Shown one piece after another: positions 47,767 to 60,060 of a stretch of 64,000 bases of DNA. Origin of the DNA: Cryptomeria japonica (taxonomy: Eukaryota; Streptophyta; Pinopsida; Cupressales; Cupressaceae); the NCBI RefSeq assembly GCF_030272615.1, contig NC_081414.1, positions 5,709,001-5,773,000 on the forward strand. Direction: 5' to 3'. The position numbers were made by a program, and so were the translations under genes. The notes under the pieces were generated by a model. That model saw nothing but the letters and a program-made list of their open reading frames with translations. It was not told the origin of the DNA and made no database searches. How positions within the stretch are numbered: position 1 is the first letter of the stretch; every line of letters starts with the position of its first letter.

Positions 47767-49152
47767 TGCTTTGTGAAATGGACAAGGTTAGCAAATGACA
47801 AAAAACACAAGACACAAGAAATCGTTAGTGTTAATCAATCAAAAACTAATCTAAATAGGCATATCAAAAGAGATACTAAAATCATGATAATATATCTAAC
47901 AAATGAAACAAAGATAATAAGGCATCTCCAAATGCCTCTTAGCATGCCCTTAGCTCCTTCTCCCTTGTTCCTCTCTTCTCCAAGTTCCAAAATAGTGTAG
48001 CTCTCAACAACTTTTTGCACTATGGATGCTTATGGAGGATTGAGATTTGGGTATTTTGCTCCAAATGTAAAATGAAAAGTTAAAATACTAGATGCTATTT
48101 AAAAATGATTGATTTTAACCAAAATAGCAAGATTTTAGTTTGGTATGCTAAATGCTCTCTAAAATGCCTATAGGTTAAATGCATACAAGTTTTCAGGATC
48201 TGGATTATGAAGAAATGGGCTCTATGTATAGGAAAAATGGAGCAATGGATGGTTGAGATTGAGCAATCTCAATAAGGGTCAGGATTGAATGATTTCAAAT
48301 CCATGTGAGGGCTTTCAACCCAATCCCAAGATGACAAGTGTTAATGTGAGATAGGTTGAGAGGAGAGGGAATAAGCATTAAATGCTTGATATGATCTTGG
48401 GAGTTAAAGTCAAGGTTAGTTGAATGAATAAAACTCTTTATTCAAAGAATAAAGCTTTTATCCAATGGATAAACTCTTGTGCAAATGTAAAAAAGGATAA
48501 ATATGGTCAAAACAATAAATGTTTGGGAAGACAAGTTTGAAATAACCATAAATGGTTATGTAAGAGCCATAAATGGTCATGTAAGAGCCATTAGTGGTTT
48601 TGGAAGACTTTGGGGGTTAATTTGTTGAACACACAAAGCATTAAATGCTTTTCAAAGACTTTTGAAGTCCTTGAGAAGTGACTCCATTTTGCTTAGGAAT
48701 GTGACAATAATTAGGGGATGGATTAGGTTAATTAGGAAGAGGTTAGAAGAATCTAGAATGGGTTTAGATTTGCAATTGGATTTGGTGGGTGAGGGAAAAT
48801 AGGATTTTATTAAAATAAAAATTCATTTATTTCCATAAATGTGTGCAAGTTGCATTTGTAGGAAAATGCAAGTGGGGGGGGATAATGATTTAAATAAATG
48901 TTTTTATTTAATTTATTTAAAAGAGGAAAAGGGGATTTTAATTAAATAAATAGATTTTATTCATTTAATTGATTGTGAATTTGGTTTAATGAATTAATTA
49001 AAATAAATTGAATAATTTATTTAATTAATAGGAGAATGTTTGAAGATGAATTAATTAAATATTAATTTAATTAACTGATGGCTAGTGAATTTTTTAATCA
49101 AATAAATAGCGAATATTTATTTAATTAAGCTGGACAGATTTGTGTGACTACA
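47767..49152 (-). repeat. 3' LTR of element R
   Basis: On the minus strand it runs from TGTAGTCACAC at 49152 to AGCA at 47767, giving 1386 bp. It is about 95% identical by eye to the L LTR over the first 250 bp. The TATA box of L appears here as TATACATA near 48216-48223. Confidence 0.82.
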
Positions 49153-49165
49153 TTTGCCCCTCTTT
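49153..49165 (-). other. polypurine tract of element R
   Basis: AAAGAGGGGCAAA on the minus strand lies next to the LTR and is identical to that of L. Confidence 0.82.
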
Positions 49166-49707
49166 GAGACGATGCGGTTTATCGCGTCGTTTCAAAGAAA
49201 GAGAAATAGGTGTGAAGAAATGCCCCATTAATTTAATAGGTGGTATGCCCCCTCGAGAGATGGGCCGATTTTTTTTGAAAAATCGGGCGATCTCTCGAAA
49301 AAGAATGAAAATTGGCAGGGTGTTAGAAGAGAAGGAGTCAGTAATACGGGTGAAAAATAGAAGAAATCGGGGGAAAAATGGAGAAATGGGGGGCTCGGGA
49401 AGTTTACGAGGACCACGGCGGTGAGTGGGGGGAAGTTATGGTGACGACGAAGGGTTTAAATGGGGTGAAAGGGGTGAAAACAAGATAATTTGTGACCGCG
49501 ACCAGTGTGAAACCAGAGCTTTGATAGTGACATTTTGGAGGAGTGAGCAACAGTCAGGATGCCGGTACTGATTACAGAGCACAGATTTGAGCGAGTTCGA
49601 CGGTTCCAGCGGCCAGACGACTACAGACCAGCGGTACGCAAATTGGAATTTTGAATTTTTATGCATTTTTGATAGGCTTTTTGCTGAGTCCAAGTTGAGT
49701 TGGAGCA

Positions 49708-50000
49708 ATAGCGCTGAAACTATGGTTTTGGTGCTATTGCCCAATTAACTAGCGCTACTATGCCGCAATGGCGCTATTAGCCTATTGTTTGAGCACTTTT
49801 GAAATGTTTTAGCGCTATTGCATGCATGTTTAGGCGCTATTGATTAATAAGCGCTATTGAATACTTAATTGAGTGCTATTGTTCTTAATTAGCGCTACTG
49901 TGTAGTTTTTTTAGCGCATTCATAGTTTGAGTGCTGTTGGATAGCTGATTGAACACTTTTGTTAGGGTTGTAACGCTATTGTTGAGAAACTAGCGCTTTT
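49708..50000. repeat. AGCGCT-type short motif array upstream of PMD, copy R
   Basis: This is the best-preserved copy. About 13 units of AGCGCTATTG or close variants recur every 15-35 bases, the first AGCGCT at 49710-49715 and the last at 49992-49997. The array ends 264 bp before the PMD start, almost the same distance as in L. The core AGCGCT is itself palindromic. Confidence 0.75.
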
Positions 50001-50263
50001 GTTTTAGGAGAAATAGATGCCCCAGTTTGGATGAAGAAAATCTCCTGATGCCAATGATGGATGGATGGCAATGTGAAGTGGGAGTTGTTTTGAACCGTAG
50101 CAGCCTGGTGAGACTTAGGTCATTTTTATGATAAATGCCTGTTGAAGTCGAGGTTGCCATGATTGCTTACCTGTTGAGACCCGAAGATACTTGATCAAAG
50201 TATCTGTTGATAGTCTAAGTTTAAACTTAAGAAAGTTTGAAACAAAACAACTGATGATGTTTG

Positions 50264-52257
50264 ATGAATGCCCATGTGCAGGAGGATCTAGGCGTGTTGT
50301 AGTTACGCGAGAGACATCTGATGACACAGGGGTTGCGGGATCGATTGATAGAGGTGGAGATTGATTGTATTGCCGTGATGGGATTGTATGTGGTGATACA
50401 CATGCCTGTGATTCAGATGAATCACAGATTGATTACAGCGTTACCTGAGCGGTGGCACAGCGAGACGTGCACCTTCCATCTGGCACAGGGGGAGATGATA
50501 GTGACCCTAGAGGATGTGTGGCGCATCCTGCGGATTTTGATTCAGGGGGAGCTGGTCACGTATGATAGATCTTGGGGGACCCTTGCAGTTCAAAGGTTCT
50601 TTGATGAGGATGTTTTTATTGATGATGGTTCTATTGCCTGGGAGGAGATAGTTGCGTTATATGAGCCTCTACTAGTAGTTCTATCAGGTATCGTGGGAGG
50701 ACTTCTGTGTCCTGATAGGCGATCACATGGTTTGGCCATGGGGTGGGGGCAGGTGATTGAGATAATGATTACCGAGGGGACCCGATTTGCATGCTGGCGC
50801 ACTTGTACCAGGAGTTGCATGAGGTGGTTTACCGGGGGAGTGGTTCCTTGGAAGTGGGAGTGACACTGCTTCATATTTGGGCTTGGGAGCACCTACCCGT
50901 GAATCGACCAGTGAGTCTAAGGTTTCGCGCAGTAGATCAGCCGTATATGTTTATGTATAGCGGCATGATGAGTCAGCCCCACTTGGGGAAGTTAGAGTGG
51001 TGGCGGCGGGCATTAGATGATCTAGATAAAGTCATATGGTGACCATACCTGGAGTGCGAGCCATGGGATGATGATGCAGAGGCACTACCCTATGTATTTA
51101 TGACCCGATTCCTCATTGGGAGGACATCATACCATGTAGAGAGATAGGTGTCGGGGAGAGTGATGAGGCAGTTTGGACGACAGCAGGGACTGCCTAGTGG
51201 ATCAGGGGAGTATGCACGAGTGATTCGGGAGAGGTATGCATGGGGGCTAGTGCTGCCGTATGACCAGGCACTGGTAGAGTTTCAGACGCTAGAGGCGAGA
51301 CCGTGGGACATACGATCAAGGGTCATGGATGCAGGAGTAGCAGATGAGTACACGTAGTACCAAGCGACGCACCCGATCCTACGGATATCTAATCCAGCAA
51401 AGCCGATTTTGGATTTTGAGGATGAGAGGGGATGGAGACGGAGGAGGGCAGGAGGTCGAGGACCAAGGGCAGGTGGAGGAGGTGGAGGAGAGGGTGGAGA
51501 CAGAGGAGGTGGTGGAGGAGGAGGAGGTGGTGGTGGAGGTGGAGGAGGAGGGTTGGGGATGCAGATTCAGCGGAGAGGGAGAGGTGGACTACCACTACGG
51601 ATAACACAGGGACCGCTGATACAGGGAGGAGTTCGACTGGGTGGTAGGGGTATGAAGAGGGAGATCCCGGTGGATAGAGGGGAGAGAGCTACTGGAGAGG
51701 GTGGTACAGGTGAGGCTGCTATGGATACCAGGGAGGGAGCCACTAGAGATCTTCGGGATCACATGATAGCACATTTGTAGACCCGGGTAGAGGATTTGGA
51801 GGCGGAGGTGGCAGTTAGGGATGTGCAGCTATTTGCACGGGAGTCAGGGCTGGCTATAGTGCTGCAGGAGAGGGATAGTGTAGTGGAGAGATTGGCAGAG
51901 CTACAGAAGAGAGTCCGGGTTGGATTAGGAGAACAAGGGCCTATGGGGGAGGTGATGAGGGAGATGTGGTGAGCATAGGTGAAGATAGACTACTGGTGGG
52001 GTTTATATGAGCAGGTGGTGCCATCCAGTCAGCGAGCATTGAGCTATTCGCAGATGTGACAGGATAGATCAAAATGATCGCAGAGGATGCAGAGCAGTGG
52101 GGGTGTGATGGGTCCTCTACGAAGGGAGAGATTAGGGGATGCAGGAGGGAGTGGGGGTTTGATGAGGCCTCCAGGGAGAGATGGATCAGGTGGTGCGGGT
52201 ACCAGTGGGGGAGTAGGTGGCGATGGTGGTACAGCATCTGACCAGAGTGGTATTTGA
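50264..52257 (+). pseudogene. antisense plant mobile domain (PMD) protein gene, copy R
   Basis: It starts at the ATG at 50264, homologous to the L start, with a TAG a few codons in. The main open block (50321-50863) holds the PMD core RWHSETCTFHL, GEMIVTLEDVWRIL and GELVTYDRSW. A small deletion near 50790 shifts the frame. The next block carries HLYQELHEVVYRG, LGKLEWWRRALDDLD and SGEYARVIRERYAWG. The C-terminal region has DFEDERGWRRRRAGGRG, a long Gly run (51470-51560), RRGRGG, a coiled coil (VEDLEAEVAVRDVQL, about 51790-51930) and a Gly-rich tail ending at 52257. It has about 665 codons. It is transcribed, if at all, against the host element, so its promoter should lie between it and the LTR. 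Confidence 0.75.
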
Positions 52258-53450
52258 GAGAGCATTTATGCATAGATGTATTGTATCATTGTTTATTTTT
52301 GGGACTGTATCTTGGATGGCTCTTGGTAGCCGATTTTGTAGACTTCATTGTACTCTGCTACATGAGATGATATAGACGAGGAGATCCCATATTTTGATGA
52401 TATGCATTTGATTTATATGGATGTTTATGCAGGATGATGAGTTATTGCTTAGATGGATATGTGTACATGTATGCATTTGATGAGATGTTTCTTATATGCA
52501 TGTTTTTATGATGATTTATGATGTTGGATACTGACATATGAATGCAGGTTTATATATGTATGATTTGTCTGATTTTTTATGTAATGCTTTATGTATGTAA
52601 TGCCATGATGATGACGTATGTTTAGGATGATTTTGGAACAGGATTTTGGTGTTTCCTTTTGCAATGTATGAATGAATGATTTTATGTATGGATATGCATC
52701 TAGATGTTTTTAAATGAATGTAATATGGATAAACAAAATGTAACGTACAAATGTTTATATGATAACGTCTAAATAAATGTATATGTATGATGGATATATA
52801 AAATGATATGAACCAATGTGTGGAAACAAATGGATTTATGATTCTAAATGCTTAAATATGATTTAAGTAACAAATGATAATGCAACTCATGGTTTGAATA
52901 ACTTCACCTTAATGCAATTAAAAGGGGATAATGAATGCAATGTAAATGAATTCTAAAATGAGCATAATAAGATATTTAATAATGGATGAATGAATGCACC
53001 TCTTAACTATAAATGAATGTATGCAATAATAAATGATAAAGGATAATGAAATGATGATGGATAATTGACACTAAATGAATGCATAGTAAATGGTTTAATA
53101 TAATCAATGACAATTTGATCCTATGAATGAATCTAATTATTTATGATTTATGCAATGATGCAAATGATTAATGAAAACTAATGTAAAAAATGAACTATAT
53201 GCAATGTTTAAGTTTTAAAAATGACATGAATGTACTGAATGCAAGATGCAACTAAATGTGACGATGATATGATTATGAGGAATGCAAGGTTTTTGAGCTT
53301 TTGCATGATGCATTGATGATGTATCAGAGTACTCGGTCATGATTGTATCCAAGACCAGCTTTAATGGTCACCTTTGCATATAAAGCCTACATATGAATGA
53401 ATGAATGGATGGGTGATATGCAACGAAATGCAAGATATAAATAGATGAGA
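52258..53450. other. low-complexity spacer of element R
   Basis: The stretch is ATG/ATGAATG/GATGAT-rich and noncoding. It is the reverse-complement counterpart of 700-1860 in L. No feature is supported inside it. Confidence 0.55.
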
Positions 53451-53508
53451 TGAAATGACGATCCATAGTGCTCTATTTTCATCATTGAGCTTTAAAATGT
53501 TGGAAGAG

Positions 53509-53552
53509 AATACAAGCATCTTGACATAATGATTCAAGATGACCTAAGTATT
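53509..53552 (-). other. conserved stem-loop 2 of element R
   Basis: On the minus strand the inner stem is CATCTTGA with TCAAGATG and the outer stem AATAC with GTATT. It is the same as L 522-565. Confidence 0.6.
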
Positions 53553-53579
53553 CCTTACATGGATTTTATATAGCAAGTT

Positions 53580-53622
53580 AATACAAATGACTTGATATAA
53601 GGGTCAAGTCGACCAGAGTATT
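53580..53622 (-). other. conserved stem-loop 1 of element R
   Basis: On the minus strand the inner stem is CGACTTGA with TCAAGTCA, one closing pair lost compared with L. The outer stem AATAC/GTATT is kept. Confidence 0.55.
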
Positions 53623-54774
53623 GCTTGCAGAATAGACAAGGATTATCTCCCGTTCGTGCATGACTTGGATCATCCTCCTTGATCTTAGGCTGATCATATC
53701 CCGAGACAAGTGCATACTGTAATAAGAGATAAAACCTTTATCCAAATTGGATGAGGGGGGAACCCAAGAAGGAGCATTATACTTGCAAACAAATAGTATA
53801 TACATAAAGAATAAAGAATAAGGATCCTTGGTAATAGTTCATGCTCATATGGTCGAGGTATATGCTGTAGTTAGTAAGCCATAATGATCTATGACTGCAT
53901 TTGGCATAAGATCACGTAGCTTGGTGAACTTCCCACGTAGACACCATTAGTACATGCCCCGGTACTTCATCGAAAATAATGCGCAAATGATACAAAATAA
54001 TGCTGAAAGATCCTGATACAGATAAACGAATGATTGTACTCACAAATCAACCAAGTATTTGATAGCTTAATCATAATTTTTTTGTCAAAGAAAACGTCAC
54101 TTTTGTCTTTGTTTTGGTAAGGAAGGATGCATCCTTGTTAAAGACAATTCTGATTTGTTGATTTTGATTGTGTGGTTTGATTGATAAATGGTCATCGTGT
54201 GAGTATTATGTCAATGTTTGTCTTGTATCTGTGCGGATGAGTATGTACAAGGTGTTGCCATGTTTTTGTTTGATTTTCGATGGTTTTTTGTTGTTTTTGG
54301 ATTTTGTATTGTTTTGAATGTTTTTCGATTTTGTGAGACGTTTTTGAATGTTTTTGGATTTTGTGAGACGTTTTTGAATGAAGAACTTAATGAATCATGA
54401 AAAAATGTAGAATCCACTTCTATCAATAGGTTAAGGCATTGCCCCCAGTTTAGACATGACTATGAAAAAGCAGGATGCAAGACGCATGAAGTACTTTCTT
54501 TGATTATAGATCAAATAACAAGCCATGGTTTAGATGGGTGGATGTATGTATGAATGAATGTGATCGCAACAAGCCTAAAAGATAATGGAGCCATAGTATT
54601 TATGAGTGGTGCCTGTTTGCTAGGTTTTCACCATCGTACTTACCCAAGGTGCCACCGGAGTGGTTTGTTCACTGTTTGGATGCATGATTTTTCTTTATTC
54701 TTTGTGATGTTTTTGTATTTCTTCAAGACATTTTTCTGAATGTTTTTGGTATTTTCTGGTATGCAGGGGAGCCT
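53623..54774. other. post-integrase spacer of element R
   Basis: This is noncoding. 53623-54070 matches 1-450 of L in reverse complement. A tandem 36-bp repeat of a TTTTTGAATG/GAGACG phrase lies at about 54315-54378. No gene is supported. Confidence 0.5.
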
Positions 54775-56629
54775 AATGCTCTGTACAACTTTAGGTATAA
54801 AACCGTTTGAGGTGCATGCTATTGATTGGATCTGTGAGCGGTTCTCCTTCTGATGTAACCAGTTGATATGCCCTGGACCCGAATATAGCAGTGACAACAT
54901 ATGGGCCCAGCCAGTTTGATTCAAAATTGCCCTAATGTTCTCTGTTTGGTTGGTTGCGAGGATTCTCTTAGAGAACAAGATCACCTACCTCAAATGTACG
55001 AGGTCTAACTCGGTGATTGTAGCTTCTACTCATCTGCTGTTGATAGGCTTTGAGGTGATTGTATGCAGCTTGTCACTTCTCATCAAGTAACTCTAAGTCT
55101 TGGAGGCGTGAGACTCTGTATGCCTCATCATCCATCAGATTATGCAAGGAAACCCGTAGTGATGATATCTCAACCTCAATAGGTAAGATAGCTTTGACAC
55201 CATAGACTAATGAGTAGGGAGTTGCGCTTGTAGGGGTTCGAATGCTAGTTCGATATGCCCATAGTGCTGGATTCAGTTGAACATGCCAATTACGACCGAC
55301 ATCATTGACTGTCTTCTTTAGGATCCTAAAATTGTTTTTATTGGATGCTTCGGCCTGACCATTTCCTTGTGGGTAATAGGGAGTGGAAAAGCGGTGTTGG
55401 ATATGAAATTTCTCACAAAGTTCACAGACATCCTGATTTTTGAAGGGAAGACTGTTATCTGTGATGATGGACATGGGTACACCATACCGACAGATGATGT
55501 AATTGAGGATGAATGAGGCGATCTACTTGCCGGTGACTTGGGTAAGTGGAACAACTTCGATCCACTTTGTGAAATATTTGGTGGTGGTAATAATGAATTT
55601 ATGGCCATTGGATGAAGATGGATGAATCTTACCCACAAGGTCAAGGCCCCATTGACAAAAAGGCCATGGTGTTGTGATTGGTTGCAGTTCTTGGGCTGGT
55701 GCATGTATCAGGTCACCATGAACTTGACATTTCTTGCATTTTCTGACAAAGTAGTAGGAATCTTTTTCCATAGATGGCCAATAGTATCCATTGCGCAGGA
55801 GTTTCTTGGCTAGTGACGGACCACTTGAGTGAGTCCCACAAATTCCTTCATGGACTTCTTCCAAAGCCTTTGTTATCTCACCTTGTTCCAGACATCGAAG
55901 GAGAGTACCATCAAGACCGCGATGGTATAGGGTTTCAGCAATAATGGTATATCGAGCAGTTTGGTGAATGAAGGTTTTACGTTGGTTATTTGATTGGTTG
56001 GGAGGAAGGGTGTGATCGCGGAGATAGGTGTAGAACTCATTGTACCATAGGGTTTTAGAACCAACAAGGCGACATATTATTTCAGATTCGGGGATATCAT
56101 AAGCGTGAATCCAAAGCTGTTCTACCAAGAACTCGTAGCGTGTTGAATTCTGTGGAAGATCTAGGAGAGATGCGATGGTAGCCATAGCGTCAGCAACTCG
56201 ATTCTGATCTCTTGGTATCTGCTCAAAAGTGATAGTAGTAAATGATGTCTTTAGCATGTCCACCATTTGCTTATATGGCATGAGTTTATCATCCTTGGTT
56301 TGATATTCATCTATTGCTTGTCGAATGACTAGTTGTGAGTTGCCATATACTTGCAGTTCTTGTAATTTCCATTGTACGGCTAGCCTGAGTGCTGTGATCA
56401 AGGCCTCATACTCTGCTATGTTGTTGGTGCATGGAAATGTGAGCCTATAAGACTTTGAGATAATATCACCTTGAGGTGTGATAAACAGAATGCCTGCCCC
56501 CGAGCCATGCCTAGTGTACGAACCATCAAAGTATAGTTTCCATGGGTGTGTTGTTGTAATCATGAATATCTCTTCATCTGGAAAATTGGAAATGAGAGGA
56601 TGATCGCCTATGAGAGGTGCATCGACCAA
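54775..56629 (-). pseudogene. archaeal-type second RNase H and integrase of element R
   Basis: A 368-codon open block (56629-55523) starts with the extra RNase H: WKLYFDGSYTRHGSGAGILF (Asp35), NNIAEYEALITAL (Glu73) and VYGNSQLVIRQA, where Asn97 replaces the usual catalytic Asp of GDSQLV. The linker IPRDQNRVADAMATIASLL follows. Integrase then shows SLAKKLLRNGYYWPSMEKDS, RKCKKCQVHGDLIH and WGLDLVGKIHP. After a stop and frame change come IITDNSLPF (55470-55445) and GNGQAEASNK (Glu). The C-terminal part reaches about 54775 (PINSMHLKRF). A second RNase H of this type before integrase is a known mark of Tat elements. Confidence 0.88.
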
Positions 56630-58090
56630 CTAATCCGCAATAACTTGACCTTTGATAGCTTTACGGTCCACATACTCGATGTCAAATTCACTTAGAATCA
56701 TCACCCATTTGGCCAAGCGACCTGTCAATGCTGCTTTGCTGAGTAAATACTTGAGTGGATCAATCTTTGCAATGAGTTGTACCTTGTGTGTTAACAGATA
56801 GTGCCTCGGTTTAGTGGCTGCTAAGATTACTGCTAGGCAAGCTCGCTCAATAGGCGTGTAATTGAGTTCATAGCCCACCAGTGTGTGACAAATGTAGTAA
56901 ACAACACACTCTTTTCCTTCTGTATTATGTTGTGCCAGTAGTACACCCAATGCTGTACTTGTTGCTGAGATATAGAGTAACAAGGGTCTACTTGGATCTG
57001 GTGGGATCAACAATGGTGGATTCATGATATAGTCTTTAAGTGTCTGAAATGCTTGTTGGCATCAGGCATCCCACTGAAAGCGGATGTTCTTGTGTAGTAG
57101 GTGTGTGAATGGGTGACACTTATCAGCCAATTGTGCAATGAATCTTTGGATGGATTGAAGCCGCCCTTGTAATGTCCTTAGCTAACTTATATTCTTTGGT
57201 GGTGGCATGTCGATGATTGCTTTTACCTTTGCTGGGTCGACCTCAATACCTTTGCTTGAGACAATGTATCCTAGAAGCTTCCCGGAGGTTACTCCAAAGA
57301 CACATTTCTTTGGGTTGAGTCAAACATGGTATTGTTCCAGTCTATCAAAGATTTTATCTAAGATGTGGAGATGCCCTTCTCTGGTGAGTGATTTTGCTAG
57401 TAAGTCATCAACATAATCTTCCATCATAGTATGCATCATGTCATGGAAGATGGTGGTCATTGCTTGTTGATAGGTCGCTCCTGCATTCTTGAGACCAAAA
57501 GGCATTACATTCCAGCAATATGTGCCCCATGGATAGGTGAAGGCTATCTTATGTTGATCTTCTGGTGTGATCTTTATCTGATTGTATCCTGAAAAGCCAT
57601 CCATGAGTGAAAGCATGGCATGTCCTGCTGTCAGATCCACTATGATGTCAATATTTGATAGGGGGAAGTCATCCTTAGAATAGGCCTTATTCAGATCTCT
57701 GAAGTTAGTACAAATGAGGATGCCCCCTTTTGGTTTGCCGACAGGCACAATGTTAGAGATCCATTCTGCATAATCAATTGGTCTAATGAAACCAACATCT
57801 AGGAGTTTCTTGAGTTCTGTTTTGACTAGCACTGCAATTTGAGGATGCATCTTGCGAAGCTTTTGCTTGATAGGTTTGGCTCCTTCTGCAACGGTGAGGT
57901 GATGCATGACTAAATCAGGATCAAGCCCAGGCATGTCTGCATATGACCATGCAAAGTTGATCTGACACTTCTGGAAGAACTCTATAAATTTAGGCTGTTC
58001 CTCTGGAGTGAGAAGAGATGCCAAATGTATGAGATGAGGATTTTCAGGAGTCCCCACATTGTATTCTTTGGTTTCCTCGATGAGAATCAT
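56630..58090 (-). pseudogene. reverse transcriptase and first RNase H of element R
   Basis: The RT runs from 58090. It has FIRPIDYAEWISNIVPVGKP, CTNFRDLNKAYSKDDFPL, LSLMDGFSGYNQIKI, WNVMPFGLKNAGATYQQAM and the catalytic YVDD at residues 226-229. Stops occur at 57320 and near 57183. The first RNase H (57025-56630) reads RPLLLYISATSTALGVLLAQ, where Ser stands where the first catalytic Asp is expected (LYIDAT), then YTPIERACLAVILA and GRLAKWVMILSEFDIEYV. It ends at a stop in VIAD. Confidence 0.9.
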
Positions 58091-58690
58091 TGATCATTCC
58101 TGTTGTGTACTAGCGGGGAGGATGTCAAACCCTTCATCCTCAGACGCCTCAGAGAGGTTTTCACCATTGGATACACTCTTTCTTTTTACTTTTGTTGGAT
58201 CAAACAGTGCCACAGTGTGGTTTTCACTGGAAGATCCATGTTTTATTGTTATATTTTTGCAGCTGAAAGGTTTGGCATCCGCCCCGAAGTATGCTGCGCT
58301 ATTAAGTTCAATGGCGAATCTAGCTTTGTGATCCCCGCTTGGTAGGTTATCCCTTAATTCAAAAAATTCAATGATGGCCTCATCATTTTGGAAGAAGTCA
58401 AGACATGGGGGATTTGGTTGGTCCCATTCGATGAGTTCAGGGTGGATAATGGGCATTACTTCATCGATTAGGTTAAATGCATTAGATGTATCAGTGAGGG
58501 TTAAGACGTTATGGTGAAGGTTGTTGATGGTACTCTCCCTGTCAGAATCAGGCGTAGGATGAGACGTAGGGTCTGTGGAAGATGTTTCCAGTTCAGGAAC
58601 CCAAGTGGTCTTTATCTGTGCTTCTCCATAAATAGGGATGTCTTTGCGTGGTGGAGGTAGTGATGTGTTTTCCTCATCTGAAGTGTTAAG

Positions 58691-59416
58691 CTATACAGAA
58701 TCAAATTCCCACTCATGTGAGTCAGTTTCTGAGTCACTTTCTAGCATCCGATTACTATACCATACTAGGATGTCCTTTGAGTTAAATACTGTAGGTGTGA
58801 TTGGTTGATGTACCTTTGTAGTGATTGGTGCTATAGGAAGGTTGATGGGGATTAAAGAATCTGGTACAGGGAGCATCGGTAGTGTTGACTCAGTGGCTTC
58901 TACTAGACCTGTTGGTGCCATAGATGCTGCTGCGGGTTCTGATACAGTTGCTATTGCTAATGGTGCTGCTGATGGGATTATTGGTTCGTTTGGTGGGATG
59001 AGTGGCATTGGTGATGGTTGTGTTGGGATTCTGAGCCTCGGTGGGGTAGGTTTGATGGTGCTTAATGTTGCTTTGATAATGAAAGGTGTTCTTTTTGTAG
59101 TAGGCTGACATAATGGTTTGCGGGGTTTTCCTTTGAATTTGAGTTTAGGAAAGATCTTTTTTTCAAAGCCTAGGCCTGTATTACCTTTGGGCTTGAATTC
59201 CGACAGTAGAGGTTCATGTCGTCCTTGTTTGCAATATCCCAAAGCACTCTGACCATCATACCCCATTCTTTTCATAATGAGACCTTTGCCATACTGATCC
59301 ATAGGAAGTTTAACTTGCGGTATATCAGTGGTGATGGGATCTTCATAGATCCATTCCTCTAAGTCCTCATCTTGGGTTTCTTCTTCTTGACTTTTTCCAA
59401 GGATGAAAGGTGTCAA
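58691..59416 (-). pseudogene. linker with G-patch-like motif between protease and RT of element R
   Basis: It is open for 241 codons. Residues 41-85 read QYGKGLIMKRMGYDGQSALG and then YCKQGRHEPL and NTGLGF, which fits a G-patch domain (glycine-spaced, RNA-binding type). The rest is Pro/Thr/Ala-rich low complexity. The piece 58090-58690 between this and the RT is also coding-like (58456-58094: FFQNDEAIIEFFELRDNLP), in another frame. G-patch motifs next to proteases are known in betaretroviruses and occur in some plant gypsy polyproteins. Confidence 0.6.
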
Positions 59417-60060
59417 AGCATATGTGGGTGTGATTAGTGGCTATTGTAGTAACTGTTGTGGTTTACCATGTGTTCTAGGAGAAGTGGGCATTTGTCCCAC
59501 ACAAAAGAGTTGACTCAAGTTGTATTCCCTAGGACCTTCCTCTGCTATTTTCATTTTAAGCTTTTCTTGCTTTGGTATAGTGGTGTTCAAACTGGCAAGA
59601 GAGGTGAGACTTATATATGATGTGGAGGAAATGGCTTCTCTATTATTAGGAATGATAATCTCTGGTTGATGGCTGATATTATGGCAATATGCAAAGGGAT
59701 TTGCATCGCCCATGATTGTGATCTCTACACCGTTATGTGGGAACTTGATACATTGATGGTAGGTAGATGGAATGACTTGCATGGAATGTATCCAAGGTCT
59801 TCCTAACAATAGATTGTATGGCAGAGGAAGGTCTAGAACCTGACAGATGATGTGTTTTACCATAGGGCCCACTCGGATTGGTAGTACCACAACTCCTTTG
59901 GATGAACACTCCGCATCGTCATAGGCTTTGATTGTGATCTTCTTGCAAGGATCCACTGATTCTATTGCATATCCCAATGCTGTGACCAACTATAGTGTAC
60001 AAATATTTAGGCCTGTTCCATTATCGATCAAAACTCACTTGATCCTATGCTGATTGATAA
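59417..60060 (-). pseudogene. aspartic protease of element R
   Basis: The active site reads VLIDNGTGLNICTL, with the catalytic Asp near 60024. Plant Tat elements usually have D-G-[GS] or D-N-G here, so the site looks intact, but a stop follows six codons later. The open block 59989-59441 continues with LVTALGY, VGPMVKHIICQVLDLP and PYNLLLGRPWIHSMQVIPST, the typical flap and C-terminal hydrophobic motif. It would process the polyprotein. Confidence 0.8.
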
